Positions 34,508 through 43,864 are shown, numbered from the stretch's first letter. The stretch is 64,000 nucleotides of DNA from Lachnospiraceae bacterium NSJ-143 (GCA_022867625.1 JALIFM010000005.1:62001-126000); one strand, 5' to 3'. Notes: a model not told the origin generated them from the sequence alone. A program made the numbers and translations.

Positions 34508-35078
34508 TCTTTAACATCTCCTTAATGATAGTATAGTAGTATTCGCATTGGCAGATACAGAGGGGATAGAGTGTATAGCTAATCCCTATATCACAATGTG
34601 AATGTAAAAATACAGCTTTGCTGTTGATTAAAGATTTTCAGCATGGGGTATTTTACAGCATAATTGTAATTGCCAGAATACACAAAAGTAATTTAATTAC
34701 GGTAATAAAAAAATAGCGTATACTCAAAAGTCCGCCTTATAATTCTATCATATGGAACGCAGCTAATCAATTACAATAATTACAATATTCTGTATAATTT
34801 TTAATGCAACTGCGTTAAAAATGTATATATAAACGCATGTAATTTTTGTAGCTAAATTACATGCGTTATACGGCAATATAGGATATTATGAAATAAATAA
34901 CTAAAAACCATGTTTTTTAATAAGTACCTTTATGTGGGGTTTTTATTCACACAGAATAAACTTTGTGTTTATTTAAGCCTTAATTCAAAATGGTTTTATA
35001 TTAATTAAGCTGATGTATACAGCAAACAACAGGGGCAGTTTTTAATGGAAAAAATTATTTATCTGTAATAAAGCAATT
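34508..35078 (-). other. Intergenic region upstream of transhydrogenase cluster
   Basis: No gene seen in 571 AT-rich bases. It should hold the minus-strand promoter of the cluster. Two features stand out: a short palindrome TCACAATGTGA at 34591-34601 and the long inverted repeat at 34832-34867. No clear -35/-10 pair can be chosen. Confidence 0.4.
34832..34867. repeat. Perfect 14-bp inverted repeat
   Basis: Arms AACGCATGTAATTT and AAATTACATGCGTT are perfect and separated by 8 bases. No T run follows on either strand, so it is not a standard terminator. It could be an operator, an mRNA hairpin or a terminator remnant for the divergent side. Confidence 0.7.
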
Positions 35079-36995
35079 TTACTCCTGCAGCTCGCCCCAC
35101 TGGTTATAAAGGGTGTTCAGGTATTCCTCGGCAGAGGTCTTTTCATCAAACAGTTCCCTTGCTTTATCGGCGTTGGTGGCTATTTCGTCAAGGAGCAGCT
35201 GGCTTTCGAGGAAAGAAATTTTCTCCTCAGTTTTTTCTATTTCCTCCTCAAGCCTCTTAATCTGGTTTTTGAGCTTTCTTTCCTTAGCCTGCTGCTCTTT
35301 CTGAGCCTGATAGCTGAGCTTGGATTCTGAAACCGGTTTTTCAAAATCCTGCTGTTCTTTGCTGCCAAATAGCAGTTCCTCACGCTGGGCGAGGGTTTTC
35401 TTTTCTATATAATAGTCATAATTGCCCAAATATTCTTTAACTCCGTTTCTGGAAAGCTCCAGTATCTTGCCGGCAGTCTTGTTTATAAAATATCTGTCAT
35501 GAGATACATAAAGGACAGTTCCCTCGTAGTTGTTTATGGCGCTTTCTAGTATCTCCTTTGAGAATATGTCAAGATGGTTTGTAGGCTCGTCCAGTATAAG
35601 AAAATTAGCCTTGGAAAGCATTATCTTGGCCAGTGAGACGCGTCCCTTTTCACCCCCGCTTAAAGAGGAAATAACCTTAAACACATCATCACCTTCAAAT
35701 ACAAAAGCCGCTAATATATTCCTTATCTCACCGTTTGTCATATCCGGATATGTGTCGGAAATTTCCTGAAAAATTGTTTTGCTCTCGTCAAAATTGTGCT
35801 GTTCCTGGTCGTAATAGCCTATATGGACATTTGTGCCAAGACGTATATCGCCTGAGCTTTTTTCAGCCTTTCCAAGCAGGATTTTTAGAAGGGTGCTCTT
35901 TCCTATGCCGTTTGGCCCTACAATAGCCGTTTTTTCACCTCGTTTTATGTCTATATCAAGGTTTTCAAAGAGTGTACGGCTGTCGAATGATTTGCTGAGG
36001 CCCTCAGCGTGGAGTACATCGTTTCCGCTCGTTATTTTAGGAGTAAGCTTAAGGCGCATTTTTTCCGGAAGGTTTTCAGGCTTCTGCACAAGCTCAATTT
36101 TTTCAAGCTGCTTCTGCCTGCTCTCGGCCCTTTTAACAGATTTTTCCCTGTTAAATGATTTAAGCTTGGCTATTACCTCCTCCTGCCTTTTAATTTCCCT
36201 TTGCTGCTGTGTGTAGTGGTGCTGTTCTATCTGGCGGTTTGTTTCCTTTGTTTTGGCGTAAAACGAATAATTTCCATCGTAAACATGGGATTTCTTATTC
36301 TCAATTTCTATTGTTTTTGTGACTATTTTATCAAGAAAGTACCTGTCATGTGAGATAATTAACACTGCTCCTGAATATCCCTTTAAGAAGTCCTCAAGCC
36401 AGCCTATGGACTCAATATCAAGGTGGTTTGTAGGCTCGTCCAAAAGCAGTATGTCAGGGTTTGAAAGAAGCAGGCTTCCAAGATATACTCGGGTTTTCTG
36501 CCCGCCTGAAAGGGAGCTTACAGGTCTGTCAAAATCGCCCTCATTAAAGCCGAGACCCTTAAGCACGCCCTTGATTCTGCTCTTGTAGCTGTAGCCGTCC
36601 ATCATTTCAAACTGATACTGAAGGTTTGAGTATTTTTTCATGTGCTCATCAAGCTCGGTTCCGCATAGCGAGCTCATATCATGTTCCATCTGCCTCAGCT
36701 CGTTTTCTGTCTGTATCACTCCGCTGAATACTGAGAGCATCTCGGTGTATATTGTTTTGCTGGTGTCAGGAACAGAATTCTGTTTGAGATAGCCCATGGA
36801 AATGTCTTTTTTTATATATACCTCTCCGCTGTCGCAGGTGTTTTCGCCTGTAATTATTTTGAACAGCGTGGTTTTTCCGGCGCCGTTAACACCGACAACA
36901 GCAGCTTTTTCTTTTTCCTCAATATTAAATGAAATTTTTTCCAGTATTGCGTCTGTTCCATAGCTTTTTGAAACGCCGCTTAATGAAAGTATCAT
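35079..36995 (-). CDS. ABC-F family ATPase
   Basis: The 638-residue protein has two ATPase domains without membrane parts. Walker A motifs are GVNGAGKTT (near 35-43) and GPNGIGKST (near 360-368). Signature and Walker B pairs are LSGGQKTR...LLLDEPTNHLD and LSGGEKGR...LILDEPTNHLD. A long charged inter-domain linker and a C-terminal coiled coil (about 565-630) are present. ABC-F proteins bind the ribosomal E site to adjust translation or resist antibiotics. The coiled-coil C-terminus resembles YdiF/Uup types more than dedicated resistance proteins. Specific role unknown. Confidence 0.92.
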   Translation of the reverse strand: MILSLSGVSKSYGTDAILEKISFNIEEKEKAAVVGVNGAGKTTLFKIITGENTCDSGEVYIKKDISMGYLKQNSVPDTSKTIYTEMLSVFSGVIQTENELRQMEHDMSSLCGTELDEHMKKYSNLQYQFEMMDGYSYKSRIKGVLKGLGFNEGDFDRPVSSLSGGQKTRVYLGSLLLSNPDILLLDEPTNHLDIESIGWLEDFLKGYSGAVLIISHDRYFLDKIVTKTIEIENKKSHVYDGNYSFYAKTKETNRQIEQHHYTQQQREIKRQEEVIAKLKSFNREKSVKRAESRQKQLEKIELVQKPENLPEKMRLKLTPKITSGNDVLHAEGLSKSFDSRTLFENLDIDIKRGEKTAIVGPNGIGKSTLLKILLGKAEKSSGDIRLGTNVHIGYYDQEQHNFDESKTIFQEISDTYPDMTNGEIRNILAAFVFEGDDVFKVISSLSGGEKGRVSLAKIMLSKANFLILDEPTNHLDIFSKEILESAINNYEGTVLYVSHDRYFINKTAGKILELSRNGVKEYLGNYDYYIEKKTLAQREELLFGSKEQQDFEKPVSESKLSYQAQKEQQAKERKLKNQIKRLEEEIEKTEEKISFLESQLLLDEIATNADKARELFDEKTSAEEYLNTLYNQWGELQE

Positions 36996-37115
36996 AATAT
37001 ATAACCTCTCCGCATGTTTTAATTATATTTTTAAGTAAGATATCTTTATATTTTTGTAAATATAGTATAATATTTTCATGATACCAGAATTTGTTGACAA
37101 ATAAAAGACTAAACA

Positions 37116-37145
37116 TTGACAATAAAATAACTTAGGTGGTATACT
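37116..37145 (+). promoter_or_regulatory. Promoter of rex
   Basis: TTGACA (37116-37121) and TATACT (37140-37145) with 18-base spacing. A second TTGACA overlapping the palindrome ATTTGTTGACAAAT lies upstream (37089-37102). Confidence 0.8.
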
Positions 37146-37172
37146 TTTACTTAATCAAGGGGTGGTTAAAAT

Positions 37173-37832
37173 ATGAATAGTGAGAGAAAAATTTCCAGTG
37201 CTGTTATCAACAGGCTGCCAAGATACTATAGATACTTAGGGGATTTGCTTGAAAGCGATATAACAAGGATTTCCTCAAAAGAGCTGAGCACAAAAATGAA
37301 TATAACCGCTTCGCAGATAAGGCAGGACCTTAACAATTTTGGAGGTTTTGGCCAGCAGGGGTATGGTTATAACGTTGAATATCTTTATAATGAGATTAAA
37401 AAAATACTGGGACTTGACAGGGTATATAATTTAATAGTTGTAGGCGGAGGAAATATAGGGCAGGCGCTTGTAAACTATACTAATTTTGAGAAACGCGGTT
37501 TTGTCATTACCGCAGTTTTTGATGTAAATCCTAGGCTTATAGGAATGACAATAAGAGGCGTAGAGGTCTACGATGTTGACAAAATGGAAGATTTTGTTAA
37601 AAACAATAAAGTTGATGTAGCTATTCTTACCCTGCCAAGGTCACAGGCAAGCAAGGTTGCAAACGACCTTGCAGCATGGGGAGTAAAGGGCATGTGGAAT
37701 TTTTCCCATGTTGACCTTGCTATGCCGGAAGACGTAATAGTTGAGAATGTGCATCTTACAGACAGCCTTATGACACTGCTTTACAAGATTAATGAGGTTG
37801 AGACAGAGGAAGGGCAAACCCCTAACAGCTGA
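37173..37832 (+). CDS. rex: Redox-sensing transcriptional repressor Rex
   Basis: Rex (219 residues) represses fermentation and respiration genes until NADH rises relative to NAD+. The N-terminal winged helix has SAVINRLPRYYRYL and MNITASQIRQDLNNFGGFGQQGYGY (about 42-66). The Rossmann NAD(H) domain starts VVGGGNIGQA (89-98). The conserved aspartate-containing end is intact. It is transcribed alone, with its own promoter and terminator. Candidate targets in this window are the iron alcohol dehydrogenase and the transhydrogenase and acyl-CoA dehydrogenase operons. Confidence 0.95.
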   Translation: MNSERKISSAVINRLPRYYRYLGDLLESDITRISSKELSTKMNITASQIRQDLNNFGGFGQQGYGYNVEYLYNEIKKILGLDRVYNLIVVGGGNIGQALVNYTNFEKRGFVITAVFDVNPRLIGMTIRGVEVYDVDKMEDFVKNNKVDVAILTLPRSQASKVANDLAAWGVKGMWNFSHVDLAMPEDVIVENVHLTDSLMTLLYKINEVETEEGQTPNS

Positions 37833-37845
37833 TATTAGTATATTT

Positions 37846-37873
37846 AAGACCTGTAAACTTACAGGTCTTTTTT
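37846..37873 (+). terminator. Terminator after rex
   Basis: Perfect stem AAGACCTGTAA/TTACAGGTCTT followed by six T residues. Confidence 0.93.
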
Positions 37874-37923
37874 GTAGTTGTAAAAGATTTGCGGCGGGGT
37901 AAGCTTGAAAGGAAGGATATAAA

Positions 37924-39450
37924 TTGGTTGCTTCTATATTAATAAGCCCGTTTGCCGGAGCTGTGATAGGCTGTTTTACTAATTATATAGCCATTAAAAT
38001 GCTGTTCAGGCCATATAAAGAAATTAAAATTGGCAATATAAGGCTTCCTTTCACGCCGGGTCTTATACCAAAGGAAAAACAGCGTATAGCCATGGCAATA
38101 GGAAGTGCTGTGGGAGATAAAATCCTTACTGGAGAGGCGGTTGGAAAGTCGCTTGTTAAGGAGGATATAATTAATTATATAACCAATGCCGTATCTGAAG
38201 CTTATGATTGTGCCGAGGAGAATGGCATTACAATAAATGATGTGGGCAAAAACTTTAAAGTGGGAATCTGGGAGGAGTTTTCCCAAAAAATGTCAGACAG
38301 AATAAGTGTTTTGCTGGGCGAAGCATTTTCATCTGATGGATTTAAAGAGGCTTTTTCTGATTTGCTCTACAGGTATATCAGCATAGGGCTTAATAAAAAG
38401 ATATCTGAAATCGGCTGTGAAGGCATATTGAACGCAGTGACAGGAGCAGTTTCAAACTCGGTTTCTGAAGCCTTTGAAAACGGCAGTATAAATGCGGCGG
38501 CAGAGAAAGCGGTATGGGATTTTCTGTTATCTATGCAGGACGACCAGAGGAAAATATGTAATGCAGTATCGTTTTCGGCGGTTGCGGAATTTAAGGATTA
38601 TGCAGCGGTAAAGGTTCCGGACTTGGTAAATGCTGTTTTGTCAATTACGGATAACCCGGATATAGAATTGATATTGAAGGAAAGGCTTTCAGATATACTT
38701 CATGGCATAGCGGGGCCGTTTATGGGAATGTTTATAAATACAGATGATATCTACTGTAAAATTATAACGGATTTGACGGAATACTTTAATAATCCTGAAA
38801 ACTCAGGTGAAATAGAACAGATAGTTGAAAGCACTGTTGACAATTTTGCAGAAAAGACTGTGGGGGAAGCGGTACAGGTATTTGTAAGCCAGATAAGGGA
38901 AAACTCGGTTAACAGGCTTGTATCGTTTGTGCTTGATGAAGCAGAAAAAAACGGGGCGGCTGAAAATATTGGGAATGCCATTAAAGGCTTTGTTGAAAGG
39001 AACAGCCAGATGACTGTGTATGAGCTCCTTGTGGGTGCAAACAAAAATTTTGGATATGACATTGAAAAATATTTACATGCTGCTGTAGGGTTCATATCAG
39101 AAAACATAGGCAGCGTAATTGATAGAAATATGGTTAAGGCAGCGGTTGACGGATTTATGAATATGGGTGTTACAGATATACTTAAAAGCATATGCGGAGG
39201 CAGAAAAGAAGCTGTAGTTGAACTTGTGGCGAAGGTATACAAGGGTGCAGTGCTTAATCTGGCCCCGGGATTTATACAGAGCCTTGACTTGTCAAAAATT
39301 GTGGAGGAAAGAATTAACAGCTTCGACATGGAATATACAGAAGAAATTATTTTGTCTGTAGCAAGGAAGGAGCTTTCGGCTATAACCGCACTGGGAGGGG
39401 TTTTGGGTTTTGTCATAGGGCTTATGCCTGTAGTGCTGAGTTTTATCTGA
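37924..39450 (+). CDS. DUF445 membrane protein (YheB-like)
   Basis: The 508-residue protein belongs to DUF445. The N-terminal hydrophobic ISPFAGAVIGCFTNYIAIKMLFRPY with the NYIAIKMLF core, then LPFTPGLIPKEKQRIA, is the family hallmark. A second hydrophobic segment (LGGVLGFVIGLMPVVLSFI) ends the protein. Between them lies a long helical soluble region. The two membrane segments at the ends suggest a membrane-tethered coiled structure; function is unknown. In some Firmicutes related proteins associate with the cell envelope. It starts at TTG with AAAGGAAGG. Confidence 0.85.
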   Translation: MVASILISPFAGAVIGCFTNYIAIKMLFRPYKEIKIGNIRLPFTPGLIPKEKQRIAMAIGSAVGDKILTGEAVGKSLVKEDIINYITNAVSEAYDCAEENGITINDVGKNFKVGIWEEFSQKMSDRISVLLGEAFSSDGFKEAFSDLLYRYISIGLNKKISEIGCEGILNAVTGAVSNSVSEAFENGSINAAAEKAVWDFLLSMQDDQRKICNAVSFSAVAEFKDYAAVKVPDLVNAVLSITDNPDIELILKERLSDILHGIAGPFMGMFINTDDIYCKIITDLTEYFNNPENSGEIEQIVESTVDNFAEKTVGEAVQVFVSQIRENSVNRLVSFVLDEAEKNGAAENIGNAIKGFVERNSQMTVYELLVGANKNFGYDIEKYLHAAVGFISENIGSVIDRNMVKAAVDGFMNMGVTDILKSICGGRKEAVVELVAKVYKGAVLNLAPGFIQSLDLSKIVEERINSFDMEYTEEIILSVARKELSAITALGGVLGFVIGLMPVVLSFI

Positions 39451-39500
39451 ACAGGTGAATTATAACTGATAATTATATGGATTTTTATATACTGCCGTTT

Positions 39501-39530
39501 AAAAGGCCCGCCTGCTGGTGGGTCTTTTCT
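39501..39530 (+). terminator. Terminator after DUF445 gene
   Basis: Stem AAAGGCCCGCC/GGTGGGTCTTT with two G-T pairs and a following TT run. Confidence 0.85.
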
Positions 39531-40080
39531 TATGAAAAAAGTGATTTTTATGTAATTTTACATAGAATATTATATTTTACTGATAGGACTTGTGCAGATT
39601 GGCAGATAGTATAGAAAGATGAAAATCAAAGCTTAATAATGTATGTTTTTGTATAAATCATACTTTAAAATTCGGACAGTAAACGGCTGATTTATGTGAT
39701 TGTTAATTAATGAACATGAATTGATTGCAAAGTGCAAATATAGATATAGAAATTAATGGTTTTTAATTCAATTAAATAGTACTGTGGCTATATTTTATTT
39801 TTTTACTAAAAGATAAATATAAAACCTTATATCTTATGAATTAATGAAATAATCAAATAATAAATGCCATTTAAGTTATTTGGTAGTTAAATAACTAATA
39901 TATGGATTCATTGGTGTCAAAACTACTAAAAAATAATGTTTATGAACATATATTTTTATGACAATGTATAAGATAAATTTTTAACGAATTTATTGACACA
40001 TTATCATGTTTTTGATAAAATTGAATAGAATTCAGGAACAACGTACTGTATTGCCGTATAAGTTGACTGACGAGGTAATT
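39531..40080 (+). other. AT-rich intergenic region with iclR promoter
   Basis: No gene seen. TTGACA at 39993-39998 and TAAAAT at 40016-40021 with 17-base spacing form a good promoter. The predicted transcription start near 40028 lies after the in-frame ATG at 40006, so the IclR protein must start further down, at 40081. Confidence 0.75.
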
Positions 40081-40839
40081 ATGGGAAAAACAAAAAACAT
40101 CCAATCGCTTGAGAGGGCATTTTCAATACTGGAGCTTTTTGAGGAAAACAACAGGAAAATGAGCGTTAAAGAGATTTCTCTAGCTCTTGGACTGAGCAAA
40201 AGCACGGTTTTTGGCCTTATCAACACTCTTTCAAATTTAGGTTATCTTATGCAGGACAGCGAAACTCTTAAATATAATCTTGGTTTTAAGGTTCTTGCCC
40301 TTGGAAACGCTGTTTCCAGAAACGATATGCTCTCTAAGGTTGCTGATAAGTGCCTTCAGCCTGTTTCCGACAAATTTCAGGAAACTTCACTATGTGTTAT
40401 CGAGGAAAACGGCTATGTCGTTTATATTGCAAAAGCAGAGTCTTCCAGCTCAATAGTTTTAAAAACAAGAATAGGAACAAAAAAAGAGCTTTACTGTACT
40501 GGTGTAGGCAAATGCTATCTTGCCTTTATGCCTCAGGAAAAGTCTGAGGAAATATTGTCCAGAGGGCTTGAGACAAAAACGGAAAATACTATTACAAGCA
40601 TTGAAAAAATGCGTGTAGAATTGGATTTTATCAGAAAAAACGGCTATGCCGTTGACAACGAGGAATATGAAACGGGAATCAGCTGTGTGGCAGTACCTGT
40701 GTTTGGCAGAGGCAGAGAGATAATATCGGCTATAAGTCTTACTGGTCCTGTTTTTAGAATAAAGGAGCTTGATTTGGATATTGTTGTGGATTCTTTAAAA
40801 GAAGCCGCTGATAATATAAGGAAAAAACTTATGGTTTAA
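40081..40839 (+). CDS. IclR family transcriptional regulator
   Basis: The 252-residue regulator has an N-terminal winged helix (SLERAFSILELFEENN, then MSVKEISLALGLSKSTVFGLINTLSNLGYL, about 8-55) and a C-terminal effector domain (ETSLCVIEENGYVVYIAKAES, CTGVGKCYLAFMP, YETGISCVAVPVF, about 90-250). IclR proteins usually control catabolism of acids or sugar acids. The next gene, an IlvD/Edd-family dehydratase, is the natural target. GACGAGG precedes ATG 40081; a proposed longer start at 40006 falls upstream of the likely transcription start. Confidence 0.9.
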   Translation: MGKTKNIQSLERAFSILELFEENNRKMSVKEISLALGLSKSTVFGLINTLSNLGYLMQDSETLKYNLGFKVLALGNAVSRNDMLSKVADKCLQPVSDKFQETSLCVIEENGYVVYIAKAESSSSIVLKTRIGTKKELYCTGVGKCYLAFMPQEKSEEILSRGLETKTENTITSIEKMRVELDFIRKNGYAVDNEEYETGISCVAVPVFGRGREIISAISLTGPVFRIKELDLDIVVDSLKEAADNIRKKLMV

Positions 40840-40977
40840 CCAGACATTGGCAGAAGGCAGATAAAATGGTTAATGTCTTTTGTATGTTTAGTACGGCGGC
40901 AAAACTGTTGTACAGTAAGTTTTTATATAACAGGTGTGTGTGTATTTCAAATGGTTTTATTAAAGGAGGAAATATCA

Positions 40978-42648
40978 ATGGAAAAATTCCGCAGTGAAGA
41001 AATCATGAATTTATCCTGTAAGGGATACTTTAAGTCAATGGGCTATTCTGAGGATGAGCTTGGCCATAAGCCGAGAATCGGTATAGCAAACTCATGGAAT
41101 CAGCTTGTTCCTGGACATTATAATCTTAGACAGGTTGCGGAGTATGTAAAAAGGGGTATCTACGCAGCAGGCGGAGTTGCATGCGAGTTTGGTGTTATGG
41201 CTGCCTGCGATGGTATAGCTCAGGGTCATGTTGGAATGAAATATATCCTTCCTTCAAGGGAAATTATATGTAACTCAGTTGAGATAATGGTTCAGGCACA
41301 TCAGCTTGACGCGGTTGTGCTTCTTGCTTCCTGCGATAAGATTGTGCCTGGTATGCTTATGGCTGCCGCAAGGCTTAATATTCCGGCTATACTTGTAAAC
41401 GGAGGCCCTATGCTTGGCGGTATATCGTTTGATGGAAGAAAATCAGACGGAACATCTCCTGACGAGGCAAAGGGCATGCTTGAGGCTGGCAAGATTACAG
41501 ACGCTCAGCTTGATAACCTTATTGACGCCTGCAACCCGGGCTGCGGTTCATGTTCATTCTTTGGAACAGCAAACACAATGGGCTGCGCTGCTGAGGCACT
41601 TGGAATGTCGCTTACAGGCTGTGCTGTTATACCTGCTGTATATGCTGAAAGGCTCAGATGCGCTTATAATTCCGGCATGAAGATTGTAGAGCTTACAAAG
41701 AGAGATATCAGGCCAAGGGATATAATAACAGAAGCTTCAATAAGAAACGCAATAAAATGTGTAATGGCAGAGTGCGGTTCAACAAACGCTGTTCTTCACC
41801 TCAGCGCCATAGCTCTTGAGGCCGGCATTGATATGAATGTAATGGACGCTTTTGATGAGCTTAACAAAACAACACCTCAGCTTGCAAAAATCAACCCTGC
41901 TTCTAACTGGAGTCTTGAGGATTTCTACTTTGCGGGCGGAGTGCCAAGGGTAATGCAGAAACTTGGAGACCTTCTTGATACATCTGTTATGACTGTTAAC
42001 GGCTGTACACTTAAAGAGGCTCTTGAAAATTATAAATACACATATCCTGAGAATCCTGAGCTTATAAGAGACAGAGAAAACGCTTACAGCGAAACAGGCG
42101 GAATCGCTGTGCTCAGAGGAAACCTTGCTCCTGACACAGCTGTTACAAAGCCTGGCGCATTTGCTCCTGAGCTCAGAAGGTTTACAGGAACAGCCAAGGT
42201 ATTTGACTGTGAGGAGGATGCTGAAAAAGCCATACTTGCAGGTGAAATTAAACCTGGAAACGTTGTTGTTATCCGTTACGAGGGACCTAAGGGCGGCCCT
42301 GGTATGAGGGAGATGTACAAGGCTATGAAATACCTTTACGGTATGGGCCTTAACCTTTCAACAGCGCTTATCACAGACGGACGTTTCTCAGGCACAAACA
42401 ACGGCTGCTTTGTTGGACATATATCACCGGAAGCTGCTGAGGGCGGCCCTCTTGCTATTGTTAAAGACGGAGATGAAATATACATTGACTGCATCGACGG
42501 TATCCTTGAGCTTAAAGTAAGCGATGAGGAAATAGCTGAGAGAATGAAGAGCTGGAAAAGGCCTGAAAAGGAGATTCCACAGGGCTACCTTAAACTTTAC
42601 TCAAAGGTTGCAGCTTCAGCTCATAAGGGAGCTATAATAGATTTCTGA
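40978..42648 (+). CDS. IlvD/Edd family dehydratase (dihydroxy-acid or sugar-acid dehydratase)
   Basis: The 556-residue iron-sulfur dehydratase matches IlvD in length and motifs: IANSWNQLVPGHYNL near residues 38-52, LLASCDKIVPGMLMAAARL near 115-133, and CNPGCGSCSFFGTANTMGC near 183-201, whose cysteines bind the cluster, then YEGPKGGPGMREM and the C-terminal GRFSGTNNG...GHISPEA block. AAAGGAGGAAA selects ATG 40978. No other branched-chain amino-acid genes are nearby, and an IclR regulator precedes it. It may therefore dehydrate an aldonate, although dihydroxy-acid dehydratase remains possible. Codon usage suggests strong expression. Confidence 0.85.
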   Translation: MEKFRSEEIMNLSCKGYFKSMGYSEDELGHKPRIGIANSWNQLVPGHYNLRQVAEYVKRGIYAAGGVACEFGVMAACDGIAQGHVGMKYILPSREIICNSVEIMVQAHQLDAVVLLASCDKIVPGMLMAAARLNIPAILVNGGPMLGGISFDGRKSDGTSPDEAKGMLEAGKITDAQLDNLIDACNPGCGSCSFFGTANTMGCAAEALGMSLTGCAVIPAVYAERLRCAYNSGMKIVELTKRDIRPRDIITEASIRNAIKCVMAECGSTNAVLHLSAIALEAGIDMNVMDAFDELNKTTPQLAKINPASNWSLEDFYFAGGVPRVMQKLGDLLDTSVMTVNGCTLKEALENYKYTYPENPELIRDRENAYSETGGIAVLRGNLAPDTAVTKPGAFAPELRRFTGTAKVFDCEEDAEKAILAGEIKPGNVVVIRYEGPKGGPGMREMYKAMKYLYGMGLNLSTALITDGRFSGTNNGCFVGHISPEAAEGGPLAIVKDGDEIYIDCIDGILELKVSDEEIAERMKSWKRPEKEIPQGYLKLYSKVAASAHKGAIIDF

Positions 42649-42675
42649 TATTGAAACTGAAAATTATCAGTGTCG

Positions 42676-42708
42676 GGCGCGGGAAAATTTCCCGCGCCTT
42701 GCCTTTTA
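42676..42708 (+). terminator. Terminator after the dehydratase gene
   Basis: A perfect stem GGCGCGGG/CCCGCGCC (plus AAA/TTT) followed by a T-rich stretch. Confidence 0.85.
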
Positions 42709-42798
42709 TATTGTTTTTTGACAGTCATGATACTATAATATGACTTGATTCTGTTTTTGGTTTTTTGCTCGAAAAGGCAGTATTTTAATGGAGGTTTT

Positions 42799-43413
42799 AT
42801 GGATAATAAAAAACTGGACAGGCAATTTTATCAGACAGACGCTGTGGAGGCTGCAAAAAGGCTTATAGGTAAAATACTTGTGCATAAAACATGCGAAGGT
42901 GTTTTAAAAGGCCGTATTGTAGAGGCAGAGGCCTACAAAGGGCCTTTTGACAAGGCGGCACATGCATACAACCATAAAGGGCGTGAAGGACGTACCGCTG
43001 TGTTGTACAGGCAGGGCGGTTTTGCCTATGTTTTTCTTATTTATGGAATGTACAACTGTTTTAATGTTTCTGTAGCTGGCGAGGGCAGCCCGGAATGTGT
43101 GCTTATAAGGGCTCTTGAGCCTGTTGAGGGGCTTGAGCAGATGAAAAAAAACAGAAACACAGATAAGGTCAGAAATCTGTGCAGTGGACCGGGTAAATTA
43201 TGCTTGGCCATGAAAATTAATAAAAATTGCTATGGCTTGGATTTATGCGGTGACGAGCTTTATCTGGAAACAGATGGAATTGATTATTCTGATATGGTTG
43301 AGGTGTCAAAAAGGATAAATATAGATTATGCTGAGGAAGCGGCAGATTATTTATGGCGTTTTACCTTAAAGGGGAATGGTTTTATATCTGTAAAAAATAA
43401 TAAAAAAAGATAA
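42799..43413 (+). CDS. 3-methyladenine DNA glycosylase (AAG/MPG family)
   Basis: The 204-residue enzyme excises alkylated purines in base excision repair. KLIGKILVHK-like LIGKILVHKTC, GRIVEAEAYKGPFDKAAHAY (catalytic Glu within EAEAY), YVFLIYGMYNCFNV, and NLCSGPGKLCLAM are typical AAG-family motifs. TGGAGG 5 bases before ATG 42799 selects this start over one at 42745. It is followed closely by a promoter and tRNA-Arg(CCU). Confidence 0.93.
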   Translation: MDNKKLDRQFYQTDAVEAAKRLIGKILVHKTCEGVLKGRIVEAEAYKGPFDKAAHAYNHKGREGRTAVLYRQGGFAYVFLIYGMYNCFNVSVAGEGSPECVLIRALEPVEGLEQMKKNRNTDKVRNLCSGPGKLCLAMKINKNCYGLDLCGDELYLETDGIDYSDMVEVSKRINIDYAEEAADYLWRFTLKGNGFISVKNNKKR

Positions 43414-43430
43414 ATTTTGAAAAATATATA

Positions 43431-43459
43431 TTGACTTTTTGTACCGTACTGGCTAAAAT
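43431..43459 (+). promoter_or_regulatory. Promoter of tRNA-Arg(CCU)
   Basis: TTGACT (43431-43436) and TAAAAT (43454-43459) with 17-base spacing, 13 bases before the tRNA. Confidence 0.88.
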
Positions 43460-43472
43460 ATATAAGGTATCA

Positions 43473-43546
43473 GTTTCCGTAGCTCAGCTGGATAGAGCGA
43501 CCGCCTCCTAAGCGGTAGGTCGGGTGTTCGAATCACCTCGGGAACA
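43473..43546 (+). tRNA. tRNA-Arg(CCT)
   Basis: 74 nt. Acceptor stem GTTCCCG-type (here GTTTCCG/CGGGAAC with a G-T pair), D loop AGCTGGATA, anticodon stem ACCGC/GCGGT around loop CTCCTAA gives anticodon CCT, T loop TTCGAAT. CCA is not encoded. Confidence 0.96.
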
Positions 43547-43552
43547 TCATTA

Positions 43553-43586
43553 AACCGGCTGTCTGTATGACAGGCCGGTTTTTTAT
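43553..43586 (+). terminator. Terminator after tRNA-Arg(CCU)
   Basis: Stem AACCGG-CTGTC/GACAG-CCGGTT with one bulged G and six T residues. Confidence 0.9.
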
Positions 43587-43630
43587 TGTGTTTTTAACCT
43601 TCATATATATACATATCCTGCATAAAATGA

Positions 43631-43864
43631 CTACCTGCATTCTTCCATATGCAGCTGGTTTAATTTTCCAAGGCTCCAACTTGTGTTCAACATGGCGTTA
43701 TAACTCCATAATTTCCATTGCAATTCGGCTATAAATTCCAACCGTTGCAGGACACAAACTGATTCCAGGTCAACAAGCTTGCGGCGGCAGTGTGGTGGCA
43801 CAGGCCACACTTTGGCAATATTATTAGCCCTGTAAATATGTAAGCTTCTGGATTTATATTCATA
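43631..43864 (-). other. Open frame without start codon, possible repeat or gene remnant
   Basis: A 78-codon minus-strand frame is open here, GC-richer than its AT-rich surroundings, reading ...VWPVPPHCRRKLVDLESVCV... and ending ...LNQLHMEECR. It has no ATG or ribosome binding site at its beginning. A short hairpin GTGTGG/CCACAC lies within. It may be a fragment of a mobile or interspersed repeat, or a decayed gene. I see no family. The rest of 43587-44166 holds only the sufC promoter and AT-rich sequence. Confidence 0.35.

Noticed and set aside
40006-40080. Longer IclR protein starting at ATG 40006.
   Set aside because: The start lies upstream of the predicted transcription start of the good promoter at 39993-40021, and GACGAGG precedes ATG 40081.
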